Of a stretch of 64,000 nt of DNA, positions 49,430 to 59,241 are shown piece by piece. Made by a program: the position numbers and the translations under genes. Within the stretch, counting starts at the first letter, position 1. The number at the start of each line of letters is the position of its first letter. Origin of the DNA: Ustilago trichophora (taxonomy: Eukaryota > Basidiomycota > Ustilaginomycetes > Ustilaginales > Ustilaginaceae). The notes under the pieces were generated by a model. That model was not told the origin of the DNA. It saw nothing but the letters and a program-made list of their open reading frames with translations, and made no database searches. Location of the stretch: positions 124,001 to 188,000 of the forward strand of contig OOIN01000013.1 in the NCBI GenBank assembly GCA_900323505.1, read 5' to 3'.

Positions 49430-49741
49430 AGCCTGTTTCTATTCATGGGGATTGTTCTGATACATTTCGTTAACATCAATCTAGCATTGGTTTTTAGTCA
49501 AGTTACGCGCATGTGAGTGAAGCAAGTCAAGAGACATTGAGTGGTTGTTAGGTAGCAGGGACATGGATTCGACAGGATCAAGTAGGATTGTCAGACGTGG
49601 CTGAATCGCGACGAGAGAGAACGGCAGTTTGCTCCGCGGAAATCTACACTTGGCAGACCTCGGCAATCAAAAATGGCGCATTCAGATCTGGTAAGCCGTC
49701 TGCTGTCCATCCAGAAGATCTCGCCTAAGTGCGCGTTAGCC

Positions 49742-49777
<36 letters not shown>

Positions 49778-50177
49778 CTTTTTCTTTTCTTTTTTGTTTT
49801 TCAAACCGTAAAGTCCGAGAAGCGTGGAAAGAGGGAAAGAGGAATGTCCTTGTGTGTGCGATGCTGAACGACAGATTGGATGCGAAGAAAGAAAAGGGTC
49901 GTTTCATTGCCGCGCGTTGCTTGGTTGTGGAGCAAGAGAGTTGCAGTCGCTCAGCTGGGTTGTGTAATGCCGGCGATCGTTCGATGCGCCCTTGTCCTGT
50001 GTGTGTGTATGTGTTGGGTCTGACTTGACCATCATCTCTTCCTCGAGTTGTGGATTGGTAGGGCTTACTTTTGCTCTATCAGTGTCGGCTTTCAGAGTCC
50101 TTCTTCGGGTTTCGTCTACCAGTGGTGTTCCGACAAAGAATCTCGTTTCACGTCGTTCAGAGCCGTCTAAAACAAAC
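49430..50177. other. intergenic with poly(T) tract
   Basis: 748 bp between two plus-strand genes. Contains T35 (49743-49777) and a GT repeat near 49998-50012. No gene recognised. Confidence 0.45.
49743..49777 (+). repeat. poly(T) 35 tract
   Basis: Thirty-five consecutive T, then a T/C-rich stretch. Confidence 0.9.
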
Positions 50178-51931
50178 ATGTCGACCTCGCAACCATCCAC
50201 CGCAGCGGCGGAGGTGCAAGATACCAATTTTAGCGGAACTCGACAGCACTATGGCTCGACCCAATCCTCAACCCCAACCGCACCTAAACCCACGACCGCC
50301 TCATCCCGCGTCATAGCTCCAGACCTGCTCCGAGGCCTCATCCTACCGCTCATGTCCCTCGACCACGCGGCGCTCTTTATGGGCGCCTGGCTGCACGGCA
50401 CTCCCAAACAAACCGAGTCTGCGGGGACACCCATGACTCAATGGAACTTCAATTCGGCCTACATCTCTCGAACCATTACGCACTTGTGTGCCCCCGGATT
50501 TTTCTTCTTGATGGGGATGGGGACGGTATATTTCCACCGGTCTAGGGCGAGGCTCGGTTGGGGGAAGGCAAGGATGGCGAAACATTTTGCGGTGAGAGCG
50601 GTGGCACTGACTTTGGTTAGTGAGGTGATGGGTGAAAGTCTGATGTGGGGGAGACATATTCTGGTGATCAACATTGTGCTGATTGGGTTGGCGGTGGATT
50701 ATCTGCTCTGTGGATTGCTCTGTTTGGCGTTGGATAGCTCGGAGACGGTAACGGCGAGGTGGATGGAGAGGTTGGATGGGAGGAAGGATGATGCCAGTAC
50801 TCCGCTGCTGAGAGGTGAGGATGGTCACGTTGCTGAAGAACAGCGTGGGTCCCATGGTTCTTCTGCCAGGTCACAGAGCATGTCCTTCTGGCTGCACAAC
50901 TTGTTGTTGGTGACATTGACCTACATTACCATCTTTTGGAACGTCTGGCTCTCCCCAACTCACGGCCACTGCCCATCGACCTCCGTCCACCCGACTATAA
51001 CCACCACAAGCAGCACTGTACCCATCGAACTCCTCGCCCTCACCTCCAACACCAGCACCAACCCTTCCCCCATCCCTGCCATCTCCGGTAGATCCGCTTG
51101 GATCGACTTCTGGTTCCTCCCCGTGCAAAACCAATACGTAATGTCCGGATTCCCTCCTCTAGCCTGGATCTCGTTCTGCCTCTTTGGCATGCTCTACGCT
51201 CGCATCATGCTTCATCATCGCTGGTCCGCCTCGATAGTCATCATGGGAAACTTGAGCATCGCCATCCTTCTCAGCGTCCTATTCGTGGCCACCCGTCTAT
51301 TCCACTTTGGCAATCTGTCAGAAGCATGTCTCCACATGCCCGAACACCTTTCTCATCCAGGAAAGAACCAATATCTGGCCAGCGTAAAGAGCTTCTTTTA
51401 CGTAACCAAGTATCCACCTTCCCCATCATTCTTCGCCTTCACAATGGCGATCAATTTCGGACTTTTGGCACTCTTCAGTGCCATCCCACCCACAGTGGCA
51501 ATCAAGATTCCAGGATTGATGAACTTTGGCGGCTCGGCACTCTTCTTCTACGTGTAAGTGTCCCTCCCTCCCTCCCTCCCTTCCTCCGTTCTCGCCAACA
51601 GCTTTACTGCCGACGAAAGTAAGCGACTGTAGCACTAACACACCTTTTCGTTCCCCTTTCTTAAATGATGGTGTGACGGTTGCGGTTCTTGCGCATGTGC
51701 AGAGCCCACATGTACCTCTACAGCCTACTCTCGATCCTAGCTCGGTACTTTTTCGAACACGACTTGCCAGATAAACCCCCCAACGAATGGGAACGTACCA
51801 AAGGTTTGGGTGCCTCAGCTCCCTTTTGGATCATCTGGGTGTTGGGTCTATTCATCCTAAACCCAATGTGCAAGGCTTATGGTCGGTTCAAGAGTGCCCA
51901 GAGTACCGATTCGCTCTGGCGATTCTTCTAG
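50178..51931 (+). CDS. DUF1624-family multi-pass membrane protein (HGSNAT-like)
   Basis: There are two exons (50178-51553 and 51703-51931) with a 149-nt intron (GTAAGT...GCAG); 534 aa, clean frame. After a Ser/Thr/Pro-rich head the family signature appears: VIAPDLLRGLILPLMSLDHA, in which the LDxLRG and DH positions match the catalytic domain of heparan-alpha-glucosaminide N-acetyltransferase relatives. About ten hydrophobic segments follow, for example HLCAPGFFFLMGMGTVYF, ILVINIVLIGLAVDYLL and GFPPLAWISFCLFGMLY. The splice lies inside a helix, joining LFFYV to AHMYLYSLLSILARYFFEHD. A role in moving an acyl group across a membrane is inferred from the family; the substrate is unknown. Confidence 0.85.
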
Positions 51932-52070
51932 ACACTTCAACCCCACCCCAAGCGCGGATAGATCTGTGGAAAGGAATGGATAGAAAATTGATCTTGCATT
52001 GTAGATGAAAGTCCGTGGTTGCTTCTGGTGCGTGGGTATCGTTGCAAGCAATTGACGAGAGAGTGCGGAT

Positions 52071-52675
52071 CTACGCTGAAGAAACAAAGATTTCGGCTTG
52101 ATAGATCGTCATCCGTCCATAATCATCCGTGCTACCTTGCAATTCCAACCTCAACCATTTGACCATCTTTGCCTCCTCTTCCGCCTGCACCATTCTGCTC
52201 ACATCAAAGTACTGCTTTGCGTTTGTATCGCTCGGAAACAGATCTCCCCCTAATGGGGACCAAGTCTTTCCGTCCTCTTCAGAAGATGAAATGTTGAACG
52301 ACATTGGGCTGAATCCACCGGCAAAGGTCAACGAGAGACTGTGCAGATCTCGTACCGCTATCGGTTGGGCCAACTTGAACGTGATGTTGTAACGGGCGGT
52401 GGAAGGGTCGCTGTTGGGTGGAAGGTTGTCGGATGTCCAGCAAGTTTCGGTGGAATCGTCCAGGATGTTCTTGGCGCTTTTTGAAGGGCCGGATGAAACT
52501 CTATCGTATGGGACAGCCAGTGAAGAATGAGAGCTTAGAGTTGAGCGCGTCAAGTTGAAGATTAAGGTGGGTGAGTGGGAAAAACTTACTTGACTTTTAC
52601 ATCGCCCGCTAGGAGGTTGGTGAGCGATCTGCCTTCTGGAGCAGAGGGAGGGGTGAGTGTGGGTGCGACGCTCAT
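52071..52675 (-). CDS. NR2C2AP-like protein with F5/8 type C fold
   Basis: There are two exons (52590-52675 and 52071-52500) with an 89-nt intron (GTAAGT...ATAG); 171 aa, clean frame. Exon 1 encodes MSVAPTLTPPSAPEGRSLTN and leads into KVKVSSGPSKSAKNILDDST, then ETCWTSDNLPPNSD, IAVRDLHSLSLTFAGGFSP and DDYGRMTIYQAEIF. Strand order and the ETCW..SD and GGFS motifs match nuclear receptor 2C2-associated protein (TRA16), a small galactose-binding-like domain protein of unknown role in fungi. It is divergent from the first RNase H gene, sharing a 309-bp promoter. Confidence 0.85.
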
Positions 52676-52984
52676 TGCTGTGATGCTTGAATGCCGTGTG
52701 TAATGGTTGGCGACGATGGTGAAGAAAGGCAAGATGGAAGAAGAAGTGGAAAGCGTCAGGACTTACTCCACTTTTTTCGCCGAAATTTTGCCCGACTTCC
52801 GCAATCTGCGCCTTTCATTTTGTGGACCCTGAAGCAGCAGCTCACACACAAAGCTTTCCATGGCGCTTCCCTTCTTATGTCTTTGTGCTCCACCATCCGC
52901 GCACTGCATTCGGTCCACCAAACCCATAGATCTTCCTTTGCTTTGCAAGGTCACACAAGGGCCGTACTCGCGTGAGATGGCTGC
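52676..52984. promoter_or_regulatory. divergent promoter of NR2C2AP-like and RNase H1 genes
   Basis: 309 bp between two start codons. A pyrimidine patch near 52750-52790 is visible; no other element was recognised. Confidence 0.4.
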
Positions 52985-54238
52985 ATGACCAGCCTCAATC
53001 GCATCATCCCATTGTTCCAACGCAGTGCACGGACTTCACTTCATCGATCCGCATCTGGTCCCACCACGCGCATTGCAGCCCACTTTCGCGCCGTCGCGAA
53101 CTTTGCTTCCTCGAACATCTACAAGAACCCACCTTGCACTCTCAATTCGTTTCTGACCAGCAACCACAACCACTTCTACGCGCATCAATTCGAACTTGCA
53201 ACGTCGTCATTCATCTACGAATCTTCAGAGATGGGCAAAGCAAGCAAGAGCGGCGGCTACTACGCCGTGCAAAAGGGCCGACAGCAGGGAATCTACAGAA
53301 CCTGGGCAGAATGCGAGTCTGCTACAAAAGGGTTTGCGGGGGCTGTATTCAAGAAGTTCCCCACGGAGGCGGCTGCGAAAGAATTTGTTAAGGGCAATGG
53401 GTATGCGGGTACTTCTCGCGGTGGTGGTGGTGGTGATGGACATGAGCAGGATAGCGGGTATGAGGGGGGATCGTCCTCTTACGCTAGCCAACCGTCTCGC
53501 TCCTACCATCCATATGCAAAGCCGGGATCGACAAGCAACGCGGCAACCTCGTCCGAACTCAAGTCTGCCAAGCGTAAGACTCCCCCGACTACCGAAAGCA
53601 ACACCGTCCGCAGACCCGAGCCGATCTACAACGTCATGTCTTCCGTAACCAAACCTTGCGCCGCTGGAAAGCGCAAAACTGTTGCCTACTGCGATGGCTC
53701 CTCGATTGGCAACGGCAAGGCGCACGCTCGCGCCGGGTGGGGTGTATTCTTCGACGATCCTTCGCTCCACCATCTCAACGAATCACGTCGCCTTCCCGGA
53801 CCTTTACAAACCAACAACCGTGCCGAACTGATGGCTATCATCCGTGCCATTCAACTGTGTCCCAACGACGGTCGCGAACTGGTCATCATGTCTGATAGTC
53901 GCTACTCGATGGATGCTGTTACCAAGTGGTTGCCTGGATGGAAGAAAAGAGGATGGACAACGAGTACAGGCGGAGAGGTGCAGAACAGGGATCTGATCGA
54001 AGAGCTGGAAAGAGAGTTGGGACAGAGATACCCGCATCCCAAATTAGAGTACGTCAAAGGTCACGCAGGAATCGATGGGAACGAGATCGTAGATAGAATG
54101 GCAAAGTACGGAGCTAGTCTGCCAGAGAGCGATTCGCGGGATTTGAGTTCGAGATCGACAGCGCCAGAGAGTCACTTGCAGAGGGTAGAGTTGACGGTCA
54201 CTGTTCAGGCTAGTCCGGGCAAAGAGATGTCGCATTAG
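52985..54238 (+). CDS. ribonuclease H1 with hybrid-binding domain
   Basis: Cuts RNA in RNA:DNA hybrids. 417 aa. Residues 1-45 (MTSLNRIIPLFQRSARTSLH) are basic and hydroxylated, like a mitochondrial presequence. An in-frame ATG at 53231 in strong context (GAGATGG) begins right before the hybrid-binding domain (MGKASKSGGYYAVQKGRQQG, then IYRTWAECES and FKKFPTEAAAKEFV). A Gly/Ser linker follows. The catalytic domain (from about residue 225) has the four acidic residues: VAYCDGSSIGNG, NNRAELMAIIRA, IMSDSRYSMDA and VKGHAGIDGNEIVDRMAK, with the His also kept. It is the full-length member of a three-gene tandem array. Confidence 0.95.
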   Translation: MTSLNRIIPLFQRSARTSLHRSASGPTTRIAAHFRAVANFASSNIYKNPPCTLNSFLTSNHNHFYAHQFELATSSFIYESSEMGKASKSGGYYAVQKGRQQGIYRTWAECESATKGFAGAVFKKFPTEAAAKEFVKGNGYAGTSRGGGGGDGHEQDSGYEGGSSSYASQPSRSYHPYAKPGSTSNAATSSELKSAKRKTPPTTESNTVRRPEPIYNVMSSVTKPCAAGKRKTVAYCDGSSIGNGKAHARAGWGVFFDDPSLHHLNESRRLPGPLQTNNRAELMAIIRAIQLCPNDGRELVIMSDSRYSMDAVTKWLPGWKKRGWTTSTGGEVQNRDLIEELERELGQRYPHPKLEYVKGHAGIDGNEIVDRMAKYGASLPESDSRDLSSRSTAPESHLQRVELTVTVQASPGKEMSH

Positions 54239-54421
54239 CTAGAGAGTCGATACGTGGCATAGGTTGATCAATGGCTAAGAGAATTGGATTCGACCAAAAA
54301 GAAGATGAAGGGTGAAGCACAAGAAGTGATCAGCGAGAAGAGAAGCACGCTTCAGCTTGGCCATATGCTACTCGCAGCTACACCCCAAACAGCCTGCTCC
54401 TAGATTCTAACTCTCACCTTA

Positions 54422-54762
54422 TTCCTTTTTTTGGCCGACATCGTAATACCCTGCGAATGGATCGTAACCTGCGCTTTTTTGTTTCGTAACCCTGCAAAGC
54501 CGTTCATAACTATGCTGTTGTCTTCGTAACAGTGCAGCCTTTTCGTAACAACAGCATGCCTGTCAAGCTGACTCCCACGGGAGTGCGGCAGCTCCAAAAT
54601 TACGAAGCAGTGGCTGAAATTACGAAGACATCAGCATAGGCATTACGAAACAGCCTTGCAGGACTACGAACCAGGGCAGCTGACTACGAAAACCCACTAC
54701 GAACGAGCAGGAGAGATTACGACCGGTGTCCTGCCAGTTACGATCTCATCCAAAAAAAGGAA
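54422..54762. mobile_element. foldback MITE with iterated TCGTAA/TTACGA motifs
   Basis: 341 bp flanked by TA on both sides (54420-54421 and 54763-54764). Ends are inverted: TTCCTTTTTTTGG at the left and its complement at the right, followed by an imperfect match up to ATCGTAA. The left half carries five TCGTAA words plus one TCATAA. The right half carries eight TACGA words in the opposite orientation. A near-perfect palindrome (ACTCCCACGGGAGT, 54571-54584) lies near the middle. There is no coding capacity. The TA duplication suggests mobilisation by a Tc1/mariner or pogo-type transposase; its ends differ from those of the 26-28 kb element. Confidence 0.75.
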
Positions 54763-55350
54763 TACCCCAAGGCGCTCGGGCCTCTCACTGCATCACAAGA
54801 CAGAAGGACATCCGACGTATATCCCTTCCCGTCAGTGTAGGCTGTCCCGCAAGTAGATTAAGCCACCAACGCGGCCCTTCCGAGCCAGCTGGTGAAATTC
54901 AGCATCGACTTTGCTGCGCAACAGAGCTCAAGTCTTGGGACTTGCCGAAGAGGGCCGAAGGCTGGTGGCTTGCCGTGCAGAAAGGTAGGAAGCAAGGCGT
55001 CGTTTCCCGCAAGGGCCTCATGCTAGAGCCCTAGGCTGGACCTGTGTACTGTATAAGTAGCTTCCCCCACCTGAACTCTTGCGGAACAGTTCGTCAAGAG
55101 CATCGCATTTAGTCCTCTTCAAGCCGACTCGATTCACGAGCAACATCTGCCCCTCCGACCACCACTCCTCTTTCAAGCCAAGGCCTTCTGCATCTATATC
55201 ATTCTTTCAACCAGCACCATACTGCAGATAGCATCCAAACTTGAAAACAATCAATTCCAGCCGATCGAGCGTTTCTGCCAAAAAACAGCAAACTCCCCTC
55301 TTCATCAAGACAAAAACAAACCCTTTTACCAAACCGATCCCGCATCTGCC
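54763..55350. promoter_or_regulatory. upstream region of the second RNase H copy
   Basis: 588 bp that includes the domain relic. A TATA-like GTACTGTATAAGTAG lies at 55048-55062, about 290 bp before the ATG. CT-rich DNA follows. Confidence 0.4.
54954..55034 (+). pseudogene. relic of an RNase H1 hybrid-binding domain
   Basis: This frame reads AEGWWLAVQKGRKQGVVSRK and ends at TAG 55032-55034. The core AVQKGRKQG matches AVQKGRQQG of the neighbouring RNase H1, and the two Trp replace its two Tyr. No ATG precedes it and the rest of the domain is absent. It lies about 300 bp upstream of the second RNase H copy, where that copy's lost N-terminal domain would be expected. Confidence 0.6.
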
Positions 55351-55881
55351 ATGTCATCTCGCTACGATCCTGTCTCCGGCTCACAAGGCCAATCCATCCG
55401 AGAGACCACCGTATACTGCGACGGAGCTTCCTCTGGAAATGGCAAGACGGGTGCCGCTGCCGGCTATGGTGTTGTTTTCCAAGACAAATCTCTTAGCCAC
55501 CTCAACGAGTCGGGCCGCTTGGCCGGCCCCGCGCAGACCAATAATCGCGCCGAACTTCAGGGCATGATTCGTGCTGTTCAACAGAGCCCCAAGGATGGAA
55601 GTCAGCTCATCATCAAGTCGGACAGTCAGTACGGCATCAAGGCTGCCAATGAGTGGCTCCCCGAATGGAAGCAAAACGGTTGGAGGACCGCCCGAGGCGA
55701 GCCGGTCAAAAACCAAGACCTCATCAAGCAGCTCGATAATCAACTCAACGGACACTCACCGCGTCCCAAGCTCGAGTACGTTCGGGGCCACTCGGGCGAT
55801 GCTGGCAATGTTGAGGCCGATCGACTGGCCAGAAACGGCGCCAAGCTGCCTCAGCCAGACTTTTATGAAGAGTACTACTGA
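55351..55881 (+). CDS. RNase H1-family protein, catalytic domain only (copy 2)
   Basis: 176 aa, single clean exon. It lacks the presequence and hybrid-binding domain of the upstream gene and consists of the nuclease fold alone. All catalytic positions are kept: TVYCDGASSGNG, NNRAELQGMIRA, IKSDSQYGIKA and VRGHSGDAGNVEADRLA. Shared phrases with copies 1 and 3 (LSHLNESGRLAG, NEWLPEWKQNGWRTARGEP, NQDLIKQLD) show a tandem origin. ATG 55351 is the first in frame. The C-terminus is short and acidic/aromatic (FYEEYY). Without the hybrid-binding domain, processivity and substrate choice should differ from copy 1 (inference). Expression is unknown. Confidence 0.92.
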   Translation: MSSRYDPVSGSQGQSIRETTVYCDGASSGNGKTGAAAGYGVVFQDKSLSHLNESGRLAGPAQTNNRAELQGMIRAVQQSPKDGSQLIIKSDSQYGIKAANEWLPEWKQNGWRTARGEPVKNQDLIKQLDNQLNGHSPRPKLEYVRGHSGDAGNVEADRLARNGAKLPQPDFYEEYY

Positions 55882-56700
55882 TGGTCGTATCGTCATGTCG
55901 TCTTTCTTTCGAAATGTCGTTGCACGACCTGCTGGGAGGCTCGAAGCACTTAACGAAAGGCATGTCATCGTAAGGTTTATGAGCATAATGAAAGTGAAGC
56001 GTTATCAAAAAGACATGGTCTAGCAAGACGTGTGGCAACAGAATCACCAACAAAAAAAGCGCATAAAAGGCGAAATGAGATTTCAAGAAAGTGAAAAGGT
56101 ACTGTATCAAGCGGTTTAGACGCTTCGGCCTTGTCCTCTCTCTACTCGCTTCCAAACTGAGTTGCAGGAACCGGTTCGCTTCTCACAAATTAAGCTTAAA
56201 ATTTACAATACGGTCGAGCCTCCGTCCAGACTCGCATACATCACGCATCCCATCCCAGCTCGCATCTCGCCAGAGAAGTGCACACCACCACGGCAGTTCG
56301 GCCTCAGCTGCTGCCCACTTAAGGCCGAATTCACGACTTTGCCCATACCGAAAGCAGTCTAACGAAGTCTAACGAATGTGGGGCTGACGCCGTGCGGAAA
56401 CAAAGGAAGAGGCATTCTTTCGCACCTTGGAATGAAGGACGGGCCACTCTTGACGGAGTGTCTCATAGGAGCCACGTATACGGCCTTCCTACTGAAGCTC
56501 GGCTCGACAACGACCATCATCTCATCTTGCAAACAGCAAAACTTCTTTTGAAGCACACTTTCCCGCTCCTACATCAGCTTTTCGACCACAACCACTCCCT
56601 CAAGAGCATTCCAGCTCAACAGCATCAGTTCAATCAAGCACTCTGCACAAGCGGTTCTCTCTTCATATACATTCAGCCAGGGAGAGATTCCGAACCTACC
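55882..56700. other. intergenic between RNase H copies 2 and 3
   Basis: 819 bp. Some sequence downstream of copy 2 recurs downstream of copy 3 (GCACGACCTGC near 55921 and 57257, then GAGGCTC and ATGAGCATAATGAAA or ACGAGCATAACGAAA), so the duplicated unit included 3' flanking DNA. The in-frame stretch before ATG 56701 has no ATG. Confidence 0.5.
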
Positions 56701-57216
56701 ATGTCACCTGGCCATCATCGTCGATGGCGTCCTGCCTTATTTCCCAAGATTATTGTCTACTGCGACGGAGCCTGTCTTCACAATGGTAGAAATGGCGCCA
56801 GCGCCGGCTGGGGTGTCTATTTTGAAGACCCAGATCTCAGCCACCTCAACGAGTCGTGTCGCTTGAGCGGTGAAATCCAGACCAACCAACGCGCTGAACT
56901 CATGGCCATGATTCGTGCCGCTGAGCTGAGCCCTAGAGATGGGCGTCGAATCATTATCAGGACAGACAGCATGTACAGCATCAACACTGTCACCGAGTGG
57001 CTCCCAAAGTGGGAGCGCAACGGTTGGAGAAACGCTCGAGGACAACCTGTCTCAAACCAAGACCTCATCAAGCGCCTGGACTACGAACTCTATCAGCACA
57101 CGCCGGAACCCATACTCGAGTACGTTGAGGCTCATTCAGGTCTCGCCGGAAATGAGGAGGCCGACCGGTTGGCTAGGGAAGGAGCAAGACTGACCTACTA
57201 TGGATACTACTCTTAA
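56701..57216 (+). CDS. RNase H1-family protein, catalytic domain only (copy 3)
   Basis: 171 aa, single clean exon, ATG 56701 (MSPGHHRRWRPALFPK) in good context. Closest in the window to copy 2: LSHLNESCRLSG, TEWLPKWERNGWRNARGQP, NQDLIKRLDYEL. Active-site acids are present (IVYCDGACLHNG, NQRAELMAMIRA, IRTDSMYSINT, GNEEADRLA). The loop before the catalytic His is changed from (K/R)GH to EAH. It lacks the hybrid-binding domain, and no trace of one was found upstream. A tail of YYGYYS parallels the FYEEYY of copy 2. Confidence 0.92.
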   Translation: MSPGHHRRWRPALFPKIIVYCDGACLHNGRNGASAGWGVYFEDPDLSHLNESCRLSGEIQTNQRAELMAMIRAAELSPRDGRRIIIRTDSMYSINTVTEWLPKWERNGWRNARGQPVSNQDLIKRLDYELYQHTPEPILEYVEAHSGLAGNEEADRLAREGARLTYYGYYS

Positions 57217-57450
57217 AGGTCCGATTCGGCTGCCGTATTCACCTCAGAACGCTAATGCACGACCTGCGAGGCTCAAATCTTCAGACGAACGGCATATTCT
57301 CATGTGTTTCACGAGCATAACGAAAGGTAAAGCACGATTAAATAGAGACAAGTGGCAGGATGTGTGGTAGCGGAAGCGGGGAGAGGGGCAGTGTCGAGAG
57401 TAGACGATGTCAAGCAGAAGGACTATGGCAAATCGCCTTGGTTCGAATAA

Positions 57451-58256
57451 TCACGAAGTGACAACGAGGACGGTAAATGCCGCCACAACGGCGACAAAGA
57501 GCAGATCACCGAGTACATGCTGAGCTGTAGCCCCATTGGTATTGTGAGGGACTGGCTTGAAGCTGCCAAAGGAAGCCGAAGAGCCATCGAGACGCGGGAG
57601 TGCGCCGGTGGTACCGTTTGCCGTGGCTGCCGTGTTGGTCACATCGTCAGGCTCTCCAGGAGGTAACACGATGCCTGGGGTCTGGAGGTAGGGTTGGATC
57701 TCGCTCGGGATGGAAGACTGGCCGGAGGCAGGGTCGGGAGTGGTGCCCTTGGGCTTGATGACAAACTGCGAGGACGTGTAGAGCACCTTGTTCTCTAAAA
57801 AAAAAAACAAAGTAAATTTCCCCACTCGGAAGAGTCAATTTTCTTTCCCACTCGCATCGATAGCGCAAGAAAGCTACAAGGGAGAATGCATTGGTGGCGA
57901 CACTTACGCTTGTGATCATAGTGATCAGGATTGACAAACATCAACGAATACCCGCTGGTGGCTGGCAAGCAAGGTACATACACCATGGCCGCATTGTCCG
58001 ATCCCTGTAGGGCGTTTCCGATTTCAAAGTCGTCGTTGAGAAGAGTCTTGTTGGAGTTGGTCAGCATAATGGTGACGGTCTTGGGGTCGTTGGTGTACGA
58101 TTTCCAAGTCATGTTGTTCCAGCCGCAGGCGACCCAGTAATTGGTGGGGCTAGGGAAGGTGACTTCGAATGCCAAGGTCGTGGTTGTGGTCACGGTGAGG
58201 GCGGCAAGGAGGCTGCCGAGGGCGAGGGTGAAGACTGTGGTGGTGTGATGGGACAT
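57451..58256 (-). CDS. GPI-anchored cell-surface protein, Kre9/Knh1-like domain
   Basis: There are two exons (57908-58256 and 57451-57794) with a 113-nt intron (GTAAGT...TTTAG); 230 aa, clean frame. It has an N-terminal signal peptide (TVFTLALGSLLAALTV). The domain resembles Ser/Thr-rich GPI-anchored proteins of the Kre9/Knh1 type: FEVTFPSPTNYWVACGWNNM, VTIMLTNSNKTLL, YSLMFVNPDHYDH and LYTSSQFVIKPKG. A Pro/Thr/Ser linker follows, then a hydrophobic end (LGDLLFVAVVAAFTVLVVTS) suited to GPI attachment near NGATAQ. A role in the cell wall or surface is likely; the molecular role is unknown. Confidence 0.82.
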
Positions 58257-59241
58257 TGTGTGCGGTGTGAGAAAGGGCAGAGGGGAGCAAGCGAGGGGAA
58301 GGAAGGGGGGAGAGCGGGAGAGGGCAGCCAGGGGACTAGTAAGAGAAAGAGGGAAGTGAAGAGAGGTTGTAAGGGATGTGGGATGAGGCTCTCAACGGAA
58401 GACAAGTGAAGCTGGATAGCTTTATATACACACGACCCGCTTCCCAGCAACTTTCCATCGTGTGGGCGCTTTTGAGACTCTCACACGCTGAGCTTTGTCG
58501 CAATCTTTGCACCTCATCGTTTCGAGTGAGGTTGTTGCCAAACCATCAGCTTGCCCCTGAAGCGTCGCACGCAACCCGGGCTACAATACAGCTGGATGCA
58601 GTGGACAGACAAGAGATGCAGACCCAACCCACCTGCCGTTCTCGTAGACAATCACTTCCGAAGGAGCCTTCATACCGAGCGCCACCGAGCTTCTGACCCT
58701 ATCGGAGTGTAGTCCGAAGCCAAGTAGGTTACGCCACCTTCTCCCCTTCAAAGATTAGACAATCTCGGGCATGCACTCAGTCAATCAGTCAACTTCCACA
58801 CCTCGTTTCGACCTCCTTCCAGTAGTAGATCGACAAGATTTGGCTCTGTAGAGAACATGGAAGTGCATGACCTACTCAAAGATAAGCAAAGGTAGGCAGA
58901 CGATCGTGGGAGAGGAAAGGTTGCAAAGCGGTGGGGCTCAAAGAGAGATGGGATGAAACGTCGACATGCGGACGTTTCGGATGATGGACCGGCATGTAGT
59001 TCGGAATTCCGACTGTTAGAGCGGCCCAAAGTTGCGTGAAGTGATTGATCACGTGACGGGAAGCTCTGGAAATTTTTGGAAGGACCCTTTTTACTCCACC
59101 TGCTGCAATCTTCCAACTGTCTCTCTCTCCTCCTCGCACCCCGCAAGACGACACTATCACCACTATTCGCAACGTACCCCTTGACTCGCTACCAGCGTCA
59201 TCTACTTTGGATACTCAAGTATCATCACAAGAACCTCAACG
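58257..59241. promoter_or_regulatory. divergent promoter between GPI protein and Trm112 genes
   Basis: 985 bp. A purine-rich tract (58255-58370) lies directly upstream of the GPI-protein start. A CT-rich stretch (59115-59140) lies before Trm112. No gene recognised. Confidence 0.4.

Noticed and set aside
54422..54762. CRISPR-like or tRNA-like reading of the TCGTAA array
   Set aside because: Units are only six bases, spacers are irregular, orientation inverts at the centre, and the host is a eukaryote; a foldback transposon explains ends and TA flanks.
54422..54762. The MITE as a deletion derivative of the 26-28 kb pogo-like element
   Set aside because: Terminal sequences differ (TTCCTTTTTTTGG versus ACGTAATTACAG) and no internal similarity was seen.
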